Source: Pseudomonas sp. Irchel s3h14 (GTDB lineage: Bacteria; Pseudomonadota; Gammaproteobacteria; Pseudomonadales; Pseudomonadaceae). From it: a DNA stretch of 64,000 nucleotides. The notes beneath the pieces were generated by a model, which was given only the letters and a program-made list of their open reading frames with translations, was not told where the DNA came from and did no database searches. The DNA lies in NCBI RefSeq assembly GCF_900187425.1, contig NZ_FYDJ01000023.1, forward strand, positions 21,779-85,778, in the 5' to 3' direction. Position numbers and translations under genes: made by a program. Shown here piece by piece: positions 1-7,569 of this stretch (the stretch's first letter is position 1; every line of letters starts with the position of its first letter).

Positions 1-640
1 AGGTCGCCGATTTGCCAGCGAAATGAAGCTGCGATTTGCTCTTGAAACCTTGCGCTGTCTGACGAATCAGCGCTGCCGGACGAGCATGCAGCCCGCCGCG
101 ATGGGCGATACGAATGTGGCCGTGAATCTCTTCCCCGGATAGCTCCGCTTCAGCCTGCGCTCCAGGTGTGTGCCGACGAATGATGTGCAGCAATGGCTCG
201 CCAACTTTTACCGACTTCAGCGTGATGGGTCGCGCCTGAAAGTCCTGGCTGTTGGTCAGGATCATCAGGCTGACCAGGCTTTTGCACTGCTGCGCGACCT
301 TGTCCAGGTCATAGCGCAACAGCGGCTGGCCATTGCTGACCCGCGCCCCTTCCTTGACCAGCATCGAGAAGCCTTCGCCCTGCAACTCGACCGTGTCGAG
401 GCCCAGGTGCAGGAGCAATTCGGCGCCGTTGTCGGCACGCAAGGTGACGGCGTGGCCGGTGCGGGCGACGTGCACCACGATGCCGGCGCACGGGGCGTGG
501 AGGGTGTCGTTCAGCGGGTCAATGGCGATCCCGTCGCCCATGGCGCCGCTGGCGAACACCGGGTCCGGGACTTTGGCGAGCGTGAGCACCGGGCCGCTGA
601 GCGGGGCGCTGAGGGTCAGCTCTTTATTATTGTTGTGCAT
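1..640 (-). CDS. nagF: PTS fusion protein NagF (EIIA-Glc/HPr/EI), N-terminal part only
   Basis: This minus-strand reading frame starts at the ATG complementary to 638-640 and stays open to the window edge, so only about 213 residues are present. Residues 1-150 read as a Crr-like EIIA domain: the segment AELLLHLGLDTVEL holds the phospho-accepting His and ARTGHAV the second active-site His. After a short linker an HPr domain begins, with the phosphorylation motif GLHARPAAL. Such EIIA-HPr proteins normally continue into enzyme I, which relays phosphate from PEP to the GlcNAc-specific EIICB (NagE). The gene lies downstream of nagB-II and nagA on the same strand, fitting a GlcNAc uptake operon. 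The EI part is inferred because it lies outside the window. Confidence 0.88.
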   Translation of the reverse strand, partial: MHNNNKELTLSAPLSGPVLTLAKVPDPVFASGAMGDGIAIDPLNDTLHAPCAGIVVHVARTGHAVTLRADNGAELLLHLGLDTVELQGEGFSMLVKEGARVSNGQPLLRYDLDKVAQQCKSLVSLMILTNSQDFQARPITLKSVKVGEPLLHIIRRHTPGAQAEAELSGEEIHGHIRIAHRGGLHARPAALIRQTAQGFKSKSQLHFAGKSAT

Positions 641-680
641 GGCTCGGTCTCATCAGTAAAAACGGTTCGGATCAACTCGC

Positions 681-780
681 CCCTGTAGGAGCCGAGCTTG
701 CTCGCGATGACGGTGTTTCGGTCGCAGATGATGCATTGGATGTACCGACGTCATCGCGAGCAAGCTCGGCTCCTACAGGG
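681..780. repeat. REP-type inverted repeat pair
   Basis: Two 31-base arms at 681-711 and 750-780 are reverse complements and carry the common Pseudomonas REP core (TGTAGGAGC…GCTTGCTCGCGA). The 38-base spacer is not conserved. The right arm overlaps the last codons and the TAG stop (773-775) of the SIS-domain gene. Confidence 0.8.
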
Positions 781-1795
781 TGCGGGTCACTTTGCTCAAG
801 TGCCGCGGCTGGTCCGGGTCCATGCCACGGGCGACAGCCAAACCGGCGGCCATGACGTAGAAACTCTGGATCGCCAGAATCGGGTCGAGGGCCGGGTGCT
901 CGGCGCGGGTCAGGGTGAGGTCGCGTTCGGCAATGTCATCCGGTGCGGCCAGCAATACGCGGGCACCGCGCTGGCGCATGTCGGCGGCGAGGCTCAGCAA
1001 GCCGGCCTGCTCGGCACCGCGCGGGGCGAAGATCAGCAGTGGATAATTTTCGTCGATCAACGCCATCGGGCCGTGACGGACCTCGGCGCTGCTGAAGGCT
1101 TCCGCCTGAATCGCCGAGGTTTCCTTGAATTTCAACGCAGCTTCCTGGGCGATGGCGAAACCCGCGCCACGGCCAATCACCATCAGGCGCTGGCAATCGC
1201 GCAGGGCATCGATGGCCAGGCTCCAATCCTGTTTCGCCGCCTCGCGCAAACCTTCCGGCAGTGCGAGGCCGGCCTCCAGCAATTCCACGTCCTCTTTCCA
1301 ATGGGCGATCAGACGGGCGCTGGCGCTGAGGGTGGCGATAAAACTCTTGGTCGCCGCGACGCTGCTTTCGGTGCCTGCACACAGCGGCAGGCTGAACTCA
1401 CACGCGGCCTCCAGCGGCGAACTCTCGGCGTTGACCATCGAGATGCTCAGGGCGCCGCGCTTGCGCAGCAGACGCATGCTATTCACCAGGTCGGGACTTT
1501 GACCGGACTGCGAGAAGGCGAACGCCACTTGGCCGCTGACCTTCAACGGCGCTTGCAGCATGGTCACCACCGACATCGGCAACGACGCCACCGGGAAGCC
1601 CAGCTGCTGCATGGTCAGGTAGGCAAAATAACTGGCGGCATGATCGGAGCTGCCGCGAGCGACGGTCATTACCACTTGCGGCGGCTGACGGCGCAGGCGC
1701 CCGGCGATCTCGATCATCTGCGGGTCGAGGTGCTGCAATTGGGCTTGCACGGCCTCGAACGAGGACAGCGCCTCTTCAAGCATTTTTGAAGTCAA
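773..1795 (-). CDS. SIS-domain glucosamine-6-phosphate deaminase (NagB-II type)
   Basis: A 340-residue protein with two SIS domains, resembling the isomerase half of GlmS. Visible motifs are ARGSSDHAASYFAYL near the start and the sugar-phosphate loop SQSGQSPDL. In Shewanella and pseudomonads this family replaces the classical NagB and converts glucosamine-6-phosphate to fructose-6-phosphate and ammonia. Position between nagA and nagF supports this role. The ATG at 1795 overlaps the end of nagA by 20 bases; an internal ATG at 1783 would reduce the overlap to 8 bases and is a possible alternative. The stop codon is supplied by a REP arm. Confidence 0.85.
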   Translation of the reverse strand: MTSKMLEEALSSFEAVQAQLQHLDPQMIEIAGRLRRQPPQVVMTVARGSSDHAASYFAYLTMQQLGFPVASLPMSVVTMLQAPLKVSGQVAFAFSQSGQSPDLVNSMRLLRKRGALSISMVNAESSPLEAACEFSLPLCAGTESSVAATKSFIATLSASARLIAHWKEDVELLEAGLALPEGLREAAKQDWSLAIDALRDCQRLMVIGRGAGFAIAQEAALKFKETSAIQAEAFSSAEVRHGPMALIDENYPLLIFAPRGAEQAGLLSLAADMRQRGARVLLAAPDDIAERDLTLTRAEHPALDPILAIQSFYVMAAGLAVARGMDPDQPRHLSKVTRTL

Positions 1796-2882
1796 TGTCT
1801 TCTCCTTCGACCATGACGGCGGTCAGTGTGAGTGAGCGATCGAGCCGCACGCAGTCGGCCCAGCTGCCGGGTTGCAGGCGCCCGCGTTCGTTGAGGCCGA
1901 GGTAGTCGGCGGGGAATTGCGAAAGACGTTGCGAGGCCTCGGCGATTGGCAAACCGATCTTCACCAGATTGCGCAGGGCTTGATCCATGGTCAGCGTGCT
2001 GCCGGCCAGCGTGCCGTCGGGCAAGCGCACACCGCCCAGGCATTTGGTCACCGTGTGGCTGCCGAGCTTGTACTCACCGTCGGGCATGCCGGCGGCGGCG
2101 GTGGAATCGGTGACGCAATACAGGCATGGGATCGAACGCAGGGCCACACGGATGGCGCCGGGGTGCACGTGCAGCAAATCCGGAATCAGTTCGGCGTATT
2201 TGGCGTGAGCGAGCGCCGCGCCGACGATGCCCGGCTCGCGGTGATGCAGCGGGCTCATGGCGTTGTAGAGGTGGGTAAAACTGCTGGCGCCGGCGTTCAG
2301 CGCGGCAACGCCTTCCTCGTAACTGCCGAGGGTGTGGCCGATTTGCATGCGCACGCCACGGGCGCTGAGGGCGCGGATCAAGGCGTCGTGGCCGGCGATT
2401 TCCGGGGCGATGGTGATCACCCGGATCGGCGCCAGTGCCAGGTATTCTTCGACTTCGGCCATCAACGCGGTGTGGGCGAAATTCGGTTGGGCACCGAGTT
2501 TTCCGGGGTTGATGTACGGGCCTTCGAGGTGCACGCCGAGGACTCGGGCGCTGCCTTTCGGGCGCTGTTCGCAGAACTCGCCGACGTCCTTGAGTACTCG
2601 CGAAATCTCTTCGTTCGGCGCGGTCATGGTGGTCGCCAGCAGCGACGTGGTGCCGAAACGCACGTGGGTTTTGGTGATGGTCTCGAAGGCTGGCGCGCCT
2701 TCCATGATGTCTTTGCCGCCGCCGCCATGAACGTGCAGGTCGATGAAACCCGGCAGCAGGTAAGGCAGGTCGTTGTCGGCCGGATCGCACGGTTGGCCTT
2801 CGATCGACACGACCTTGCCGTGTTCGTGAATCAGCCGGCCGCGAACCCAGCCGCGGGCGGTGAGGATGTTGTCTTCGGACAT
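1776..2882 (-). CDS. nagA: N-acetylglucosamine-6-phosphate deacetylase
   Basis: A 368-residue amidohydrolase that removes the acetyl group of GlcNAc-6-P, giving glucosamine-6-P for the next gene product. The metal-binding HxH is in GFIDLHVHGGGGKD, the metal Glu in GVHLEGPYINPGKLGA, a His in IGHTLGSYEEG, a second in SSFTHLYNAMSPL, and the catalytic Asp in CVTDSTAAAGMPDG. Length and motif order are normal for NagA. It overlaps the deaminase gene and is 21 bases from the GntR regulator gene, so the set is probably one transcript. Confidence 0.95.
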   Translation of the reverse strand: MSEDNILTARGWVRGRLIHEHGKVVSIEGQPCDPADNDLPYLLPGFIDLHVHGGGGKDIMEGAPAFETITKTHVRFGTTSLLATTMTAPNEEISRVLKDVGEFCEQRPKGSARVLGVHLEGPYINPGKLGAQPNFAHTALMAEVEEYLALAPIRVITIAPEIAGHDALIRALSARGVRMQIGHTLGSYEEGVAALNAGASSFTHLYNAMSPLHHREPGIVGAALAHAKYAELIPDLLHVHPGAIRVALRSIPCLYCVTDSTAAAGMPDGEYKLGSHTVTKCLGGVRLPDGTLAGSTLTMDQALRNLVKIGLPIAEASQRLSQFPADYLGLNERGRLQPGSWADCVRLDRSLTLTAVMVEGEDIDFKNA

Positions 2883-2903
2883 GATCAGTTCTCGGTTGCT
2901 TGT

Positions 2904-3635
2904 CTAGCGACGAAGCTCTGCGACAAAGTCGTAGTAGTCGTTGCGGCAATAGGTGTCGGTGACTTCGATTGGCGTGTTGTCTTCCAGGTAACCGACCCGG
3001 GTCATCAGCAGCATGGCGGTGCCGGGGGCGATTCCTACCAGGGCGGCGAATTCGTCCGAGGCGTTGATCGCCTGAATGTGCTGCAGGGCGCGGACGATTG
3101 GCTTGCCGATGCCGTCGAGGTATTCGTAGAGGGAGTCGCCTACGGCTAGCGGCTTGGGAATGATCGAGGCGGGCAGGGTGCTCATCTCGATCGCCATCAC
3201 CGTGTCGTCGGCTTTACGCAGGCGTTTGAGCCGCGCGACCTTGTCGTTCGGCGAGAGGCCCAGGCGGATCAGTTCTTCGTGGGTCGGCGGAGTGATTTCA
3301 CGCTCCAGCCATTGCGAGCCGGGGACGAAGCCTTTCAGGCGCAGCATTTCGCTGAAACCCGAGAGGCGCGACAGCGGTTGTTCCAGGCGTGGGGTGATGA
3401 AGGTGCCGGAACCCTGGTTGCGGCGGATCAGGCCTTGCTCGAACAGAACTTCCAGCGCTTTGCGTGCAGTGACCCGGGAGATGCCCAGCATTTCGCTGAG
3501 GTTGCGCTCCGATGGCATGGCCTGTTCGGCTTTCCACTGGCCGGCATGGATCGCCGCTTCCAGATTGCGCGCCAGTTGCAGGTACAACGGCGTGGGCTGG
3601 GTGTCGTCAGGGCGTAGGGCCTGGAGGTCATTCAT
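2904..3635 (-). CDS. GntR/HutC-family regulator of GlcNAc use (NagR-like)
   Basis: From the ATG at 3635 the protein has 243 residues. Residues about 10-75 form a GntR winged helix-turn-helix (LSEMLGISRVTARKALEVL, then IRRNQGSGTF), followed by a UTRA effector domain to the C terminus. Family members (NagR/DasR/NagQ) are repressors released by phosphorylated aminosugars. It is first in the nag operon, so it probably controls its own operon through the AGTGGTATTA-type sites just upstream. A longer reading from 3701 exists, but its extra N-terminus lies across the putative operator and looks non-coding. Confidence 0.87.
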   Translation of the reverse strand: MNDLQALRPDDTQPTPLYLQLARNLEAAIHAGQWKAEQAMPSERNLSEMLGISRVTARKALEVLFEQGLIRRNQGSGTFITPRLEQPLSRLSGFSEMLRLKGFVPGSQWLEREITPPTHEELIRLGLSPNDKVARLKRLRKADDTVMAIEMSTLPASIIPKPLAVGDSLYEYLDGIGKPIVRALQHIQAINASDEFAALVGIAPGTAMLLMTRVGYLEDNTPIEVTDTYCRNDYYDFVAELRR

Positions 3636-3690
3636 GTAGGTTTGGTCCGATGCGGATATAGGATTGTTGTCGCCCGGTGGTGGGGTGAAA

Positions 3691-3727
3691 CCTAATACCA
3701 CTTAAATACCATGTCAATGAGACCACT
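3691..3727 (-). promoter_or_regulatory. Candidate NagR (GntR/HutC) operator cluster
   Basis: On the minus strand, AGTGGTATTA (complement of 3693-3702), ATGGTATTTA (3703-3712) and AGTGGTCTC (3719-3727) lie directly upstream of nagR. GntR/HutC repressors of GlcNAc operons bind AGTGGTCTAGACCACT-like half-sites, which these resemble. The role is inferred from motif and position. Confidence 0.5.
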
Positions 3728-3783
3728 TTGCTGTTGGCGCGGGAAAGCCTGCCCTGATTGATGGGCAAGAGGGTTGCTGGTTT

Positions 3784-3797
3784 GAAGTGGTATTAGA
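3784..3797 (+). promoter_or_regulatory. Second AGTGGTATTA site upstream of nagR
   Basis: The sequence GAAGTGGTATTAGA holds an exact copy of the 10-mer AGTGGTATTA (3786-3795), found about 85 bases away in inverted orientation in the nagR leader. Two inverted copies at that distance could allow looping by a dimeric repressor. This is an inference. Confidence 0.35.
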
Positions 3798-3815
3798 GGT
3801 GGGGGTTTTGAAAGC

Positions 3816-3894
3816 AAAGATCGCAGCCTGCGGCAGCGCCTACCGATGGGAGTGGTATCTACCCGGTAGGCGCTGCCGCAGGCTGCGATCTTTT
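3816..3894. repeat. Long perfect inverted repeat (REP-like)
   Basis: The arms 3816-3844 and 3866-3894 are perfect 29-base reverse complements around a 21-base centre. The core GATCGCAGCCTGCGGCAGCG is a repeat type often found between genes in fluorescent pseudomonads. No reading frame of interest crosses it. Confidence 0.75.
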
Positions 3895-3933
3895 GAATTT
3901 ATTTTTCGAGGAGTGACCAACGGTAGCCAATTT

Positions 3934-4044
3934 GATCGTTCCCACGCTCTGCGTGGGAATGCAGCCCGGGACGCTCCGCGTCCCATCAGGAGCCGAACGC
4001 AGAGCGTCCGTTGAGGCATTCCTTTGCTGCGCGTGGGAACGATC
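3934..4044. repeat. Dispersed GATCGTTCCCACGC inverted-repeat element, copy 1
   Basis: A roughly 111-base element bounded by GATCGTTCCCACGCTCTGCG and its near reverse complement CGCGTGGGAACGATC. A second copy lies at 41007-41118 with the same ends and a related interior (GTGGGAATGCAGCCC, GACGCTC). It sits between the nagR promoter region and the L,D-transpeptidase gene and resembles a mobile REP/MITE-like family. Confidence 0.7.
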
Positions 4045-4056
4045 ATAGGAGGGGGA

Positions 4057-4560
4057 TTACGGACGGATTTCGATCATCGTGCCGTCCGGCACCAAACCCC
4101 AAACCTCGCGCATGTCCATGTTGCGCATGGCAATGCAGCCGTCGGTCCAGTCCAGCGTGTGGAACAGGTCTTCGGGGTTTTCTTCAGTGTCCGGGGTGCC
4201 GTGGATCATGATCATGCTGCCGGGTTCGACGCCTTCACGCCGGGAGCGCGCAGAGTCACTGATGTTCGGGTAGGAGATGTGCATCGCCAGATTGAATTTA
4301 TCGCTGACCTTGCGCCAATCCAGCCAATAGAAACCTTCAGGCGTGCGCTTGTCGCCTTCCATCAGCTTCGGCCCTTTGGGGCGTTTGCCCAAGGAAATGC
4401 GATAGGTCTTGAACGGCTTGCCGTCATTGATCAATTGCAATTGGTGGGCGGACTTGAGCACCAGAACTTTTTCGATGACTTTGCCGTCCAGTGTTTCCGC
4501 AACGGAAGCCTGGGAGACAGCGACGAACGACAAGCAAAACAGGGCAAGCAACCAGCGCAT
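4057..4560 (-). CDS. L,D-transpeptidase family protein (YkuD domain), exported
   Basis: A 167-residue protein with an N-terminal signal peptide (about residues 1-18, hydrophobic LLALFCLSFVAV, ending SQA). The remainder is a YkuD/ErfK catalytic domain: the conserved His is in MIMIHGTP and the nucleophilic Cys in TDGCIAMRNMDM. Such periplasmic enzymes make 3-3 peptidoglycan cross-links or attach proteins to peptidoglycan. The protein is short with no extra LysM domain, like YafK-type members that trim rather than form links, so the exact reaction is open. It is a single gene flanked by repeats. Confidence 0.85.
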   Translation of the reverse strand: MRWLLALFCLSFVAVSQASVAETLDGKVIEKVLVLKSAHQLQLINDGKPFKTYRISLGKRPKGPKLMEGDKRTPEGFYWLDWRKVSDKFNLAMHISYPNISDSARSRREGVEPGSMIMIHGTPDTEENPEDLFHTLDWTDGCIAMRNMDMREVWGLVPDGTMIEIRP

Positions 4561-4685
4561 TGAAACGATATCCCTAAGAGGTGTCGCGACTATTTAATAG
4601 TTATAGGTGTTTTTGCAGGAGCTGCCGCAGGTTCGGGCCGCGTTCGGACGATCTTTTAGCGGCCTGCAGAGGTTCCGAAATCAAA

Positions 4686-5237
4686 TCAAGTATTGGCAGG
4701 CTGAGCAAGCGGCGGGATCGACTCGGACCGCACGGGGTAGACCTCGGTCCGCCGGTCAGCGAAGAAGCATTCTAAGGTACGGCCCACCGTGCGGAAAGCC
4801 AGCTCGGACCAAGGGATGTCGGCTTCTTCGAAAAGCGCCACTTCAAGGCTCTCGGGACCGGCGCAAAAGTCCAGGTCCACCAGCTCGGCGCGGAAGAATA
4901 CATGCACCTGGCTGATGTGCGGCACGTCGATCAACGTATAGATGCTCAGGTTGCGCACCCGCGCGCAGGCTTCTTCGGCCGTCTCGCGAATGGCCGCCTG
5001 CTCGATGGTTTCACCGTTTTCCATGAAACCGGCGGGCAGGGTCCAATAACCGAGCCGAGGCTCGATGGCGCGTCGGCACAGCAAAACCCTGGAGCCCCAG
5101 GTCGCGACGCAACCGGCGACGATATTGGGGTTCTGGTAGTGAATCGCCTGACAGCTGTCACAGACAAAACGCAAGCGCGAATCGCCCTCTGGAATGCGCT
5201 GGGTCACCGGGTTGCCGCACTGACTGCAAAATTTCAT
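4686..5237 (-). CDS. Nudix hydrolase with N-terminal zinc ribbon
   Basis: A 183-residue protein. Residues 1-35 contain two Cys pairs (CSQCGN and CDSC), typical of a zinc ribbon. The Nudix box follows as GFMENGETIEQAAIRETAEE, holding the metal-binding RE-x-x-EE. The usual Gly after EE is replaced (EEACA), which I believe is common in this subfamily. The substrate cannot be read from sequence; relatives hydrolyse NADH, nucleotide sugars or ADP-ribose. It is transcribed away from the second Nudix gene at 5383. Confidence 0.85.
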   Translation of the reverse strand: MKFCSQCGNPVTQRIPEGDSRLRFVCDSCQAIHYQNPNIVAGCVATWGSRVLLCRRAIEPRLGYWTLPAGFMENGETIEQAAIRETAEEACARVRNLSIYTLIDVPHISQVHVFFRAELVDLDFCAGPESLEVALFEEADIPWSELAFRTVGRTLECFFADRRTEVYPVRSESIPPLAQPANT

Positions 5238-5382
5238 GCTTGGGTTCCTGAATGCTGCGCCTATCTTGGCGTGCGACGGTGTCTGTCGGCAAGTTGTCGT
5301 TTAGCGACATGCAGTGGTTATGGGCTTGGGCGGTCGGTTCGATTGGTGCATGATGCGAGTAGCGAACAAATCGAGAAGTCTC

Positions 5383-5982
5383 ATGCTGGACGAGCTACTG
5401 CATCGAGTAAGCAACCACACCCCTCGCACACTGGAAACCGACAAACGTTTCCCTGAAGCCGCGGTACTGGTGCCCATCACTCGCAGTGACGAACCGGAAC
5501 TGGTTCTGACCCTGCGCGCCAGCGGGCTCTCGACCCATGGCGGCGAAGTCGCCTTCCCCGGCGGGCGGCGCGACCCCGAAGACCCTGACCTGATTTTCAC
5601 CGCCCTGCGCGAAGCCGAAGAAGAAATCGGCCTGCCGCCCGGGCTGGTCGAAGTGATCGGCCCGCTGAGCCCGTTGATCTCCCTGCACGGCATCAAGGTC
5701 ACACCCTATGTCGGTGTGATTCCGGACTTTGTCGAGTACCGGGCCAACGATGCCGAGATCGCCGCAGTCTTCAGCGTACCGCTGGAGTTCTTCCGCAAGG
5801 ATCCGCGCGAACACACCCATCGCATCGATTACCAGGGTCGAAGTTGGTACGTGCCGAGCTATCGTTATGGCGAGTACAAAATCTGGGGCCTGACGGCGAT
5901 TATGATCGTCGAGTTGATCAACCTGCTCTATGACGCCAAAATCAGCCTGCATCAGCCACCCAAGACGTTTATCAACACCTGA
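5383..5982 (+). CDS. CoA pyrophosphatase, Nudix family (NudL-like)
   Basis: From the ATG at 5383 (MLDELLHRVS) the protein has 199 residues, the usual length. The CoA-specific UPF0035 signature LTLRASGLSTHGGEVAFPGG precedes the Nudix box, where ALREAEEEIGLPPG carries the metal ligands. The family splits CoA and acyl-CoA into 4'-phosphopantetheine products and 3',5'-ADP. A longer reading from 5314 adds 23 residues with no family support. It probably shares its transcript with the gamma-carbonic anhydrase and DUF1289 genes downstream. Confidence 0.87.
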   Translation: MLDELLHRVSNHTPRTLETDKRFPEAAVLVPITRSDEPELVLTLRASGLSTHGGEVAFPGGRRDPEDPDLIFTALREAEEEIGLPPGLVEVIGPLSPLISLHGIKVTPYVGVIPDFVEYRANDAEIAAVFSVPLEFFRKDPREHTHRIDYQGRSWYVPSYRYGEYKIWGLTAIMIVELINLLYDAKISLHQPPKTFINT

Positions 5983-6050
5983 AGCCATCGCCCGTATGGC
6001 GTGAACCCCGCTTTTTGCAAGTGAGCCAGCCTGGCCTTGAGGACAATAAG

Positions 6051-6575
6051 ATGAAATATCGCCTGGGCGACGCCCGCGTCGAAACCCATCCGCAGAGCTG
6101 GGTCGCACCCAATGCCGTGCTGGTGGGTAAGGTCAAACTGGAAGAGGGCGCCAACGTCTGGTTCAACGCCGTGCTGCGTGGCGACAACGAACTGATCCTG
6201 ATCGGCAAGAACAGCAACGTCCAGGACGGCACGGTGATGCACACCGACATGGGTTATCCGCTGACGATCGGCACCGGCGTGACCATCGGCCATAACGCCA
6301 TGCTTCATGGCTGCACGGTGGGCGATTACAGCTTGATCGGGATTAATGCGGTGATCCTCAACGGCGCGAAAATCGGAAAGAACTGCATCATCGGCGCCAA
6401 TTCGCTGATCGGTGAAGGCAAGGAGATTCCAGACGGTTCGCTGGTCATGGGCTCCCCCGGCAAAGTGGTGCGCGAGCTGACCGAACCGCAGAAAAAAATG
6501 CTGGAGGCCAGCGCCCGTCACTATGTGCATAACTCGCAACGTTATGCCCGCGATCTGGTTGAGCAGGAAGAATGA
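6051..6575 (+). CDS. Gamma-class carbonic anhydrase family protein (YrdA-like)
   Basis: A 174-residue left-handed beta-helix protein built of hexapeptide repeats (NVWFNAVLRGD, TIGTGVTIGHNAMLHGCTVGD, KNCIIGANSLIGEG). The three zinc-type histidines appear in VMHTDMG and GHNAMLHG. Members bind a metal as trimers; many bacterial YrdA proteins have little measured anhydrase activity, so the function is provisional. The start at 6051 follows GAGGACA and gives the standard N terminus MKYRLGD. Its end overlaps the next start by four bases (ATGA). Confidence 0.87.
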   Translation: MKYRLGDARVETHPQSWVAPNAVLVGKVKLEEGANVWFNAVLRGDNELILIGKNSNVQDGTVMHTDMGYPLTIGTGVTIGHNAMLHGCTVGDYSLIGINAVILNGAKIGKNCIIGANSLIGEGKEIPDGSLVMGSPGKVVRELTEPQKKMLEASARHYVHNSQRYARDLVEQEE

Positions 6576-6787
6576 GCGCCACTGAACGGCCGGTGCTATC
6601 GCCCTGCGTGAACATTTGTGCGTTGGACGACGATGACATTTGCACCGGGTGTCAGCGCACGGTGGAAGAGATCACGCGCTGGAGCCGAATGGACAACGAG
6701 GAGCGCCGCAAGGTGTTGGGGTTGTGTCATGAGCGGGCCAAGTCCAGCGGGATACTCTGGATGATCGGCAAAACTCCCAATCTGTAG
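6572..6787 (+). CDS. DUF1289 domain-containing small protein
   Basis: A 71-residue protein with four conserved cysteines in SPCVNICALDD and DICTGCQRTVEEI, followed by WSRMDNEERRKVLG, the typical DUF1289 pattern. The Cys arrangement suggests a bound metal or Fe-S cluster, but no function is established. It is translationally coupled to the gamma-carbonic anhydrase gene through an ATGA overlap. Confidence 0.85.
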   Translation: MSATERPVLSPCVNICALDDDDICTGCQRTVEEITRWSRMDNEERRKVLGLCHERAKSSGILWMIGKTPNL

Positions 6788-6926
6788 CAGCTGGCGGAGC
6801 CTGCGTTCGGCTGCGTTCGGCTGCGTAGCAGTCGTAAATCCTGAGTCCGCGGTGTGCCTGAATAATTGCATTGCCTGATTTTGCGACTGCTTCGCAGCCG
6901 AACGCAGCCTTCGGCAGCTGCTACAG
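6783..6926. repeat. Long-arm inverted repeat, TGTAGCAGCTGGCG family
   Basis: About 144 bases bounded by TGTAGCAGCTGGCGGAGCC and its near reverse complement. Internal arms (CTGCGTTCGGCTGCG…CGCAGCCGAACGCAG) pair as well. A left-arm GGCTGCGTTC unit is duplicated. Related copies lie at 17281-17413 and, more diverged, 54461-54607. The left end overlaps the stop of the DUF1289 gene. Confidence 0.75.
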
Positions 6927-7002
6927 GATTCGCGTTTGGGTTTGGTGCTTGTGTATGGCTGAAGTACCCTGTGCGCCAAATTGACAGGTATCCCGCCGCC
7001 CC

Positions 7003-7470
7003 ATGTTCTTCCTGATCGCTTACATCAGCAGCGTCGTGCTGATCAACTTCGCCTTTTCCACCGCTCCGCACCTGGACATCCTCTGGTCAGCCTGGGGTGG
7101 TTTGGTGTTCGTTTTGCGCGACATGGTGCAAACCCGTTTCGGCCATGGCGCGATCGCGGCGATGCTGGCAGCGCTGGTGTTGTCCTACGTGACGTCCGAT
7201 CCGTCCATCGCGCTGGCCAGCGCCACGGCGTTCGCGGTGTCCGAATGCATCGATTGGCTGGTGTTCAGCATCACCAAGCGTCCCTTGCACGACCGCCTGT
7301 GGATAAGTTCGGCCCTGAGCATTCCTCTCGATACCTTCATTTTCTTCGGCATGATCGATGCGTTCACCCCGGGCGTGATTCTCACCGCCATGGGCTCGAA
7401 GTTCGCGGGCGTGACCGCCGTGTGGCTGATCATGGCCTGGCGCTTGCGTAAGCAGGCCGTTGTCAGCTGA
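7003..7470 (+). CDS. VUT-family permease (queuosine-precursor-transporter-like)
   Basis: A 155-residue integral membrane protein with about five hydrophobic segments (FFLIAYISSVVLINFAF, a segment around WGGLVFVLRDMVQ, AIAAMLAALVLSYV, STPLDTFIFFGMI-like and VTAVWLIMAW). The motif FVLRDMVQTRFG and ASATAFAVSECIDWLVF are characteristic of VUT (DUF165) permeases, some of which carry preQ0/preQ1. The protein is shorter than YhhQ. The substrate is not established by the sequence. No obvious operon partner; purT follows after 99 bases. Confidence 0.75.
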   Translation: MFFLIAYISSVVLINFAFSTAPHLDILWSAWGGLVFVLRDMVQTRFGHGAIAAMLAALVLSYVTSDPSIALASATAFAVSECIDWLVFSITKRPLHDRLWISSALSIPLDTFIFFGMIDAFTPGVILTAMGSKFAGVTAVWLIMAWRLRKQAVVS

Positions 7471-7569
7471 AGCCAAACCCGCAGGTTCATGTAAAATGCC
7501 GCGCTTTCTCCCCATGGGAAGCGCGCCAGGCGCTGCGACCCTCGATGATCCGCTTCTTGAGGACCTGAG

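Noticed and set aside
1872..3149. 425-residue plus-strand frame opposite nagA and nagR
   Set aside because: Antisense shadow spanning two real genes and their junction.
4740..5456. Plus-strand frames (4607-4915 and 4902-5456) opposite the zinc-ribbon Nudix gene
   Set aside because: Shadow frames of the real minus-strand gene, with no domain.
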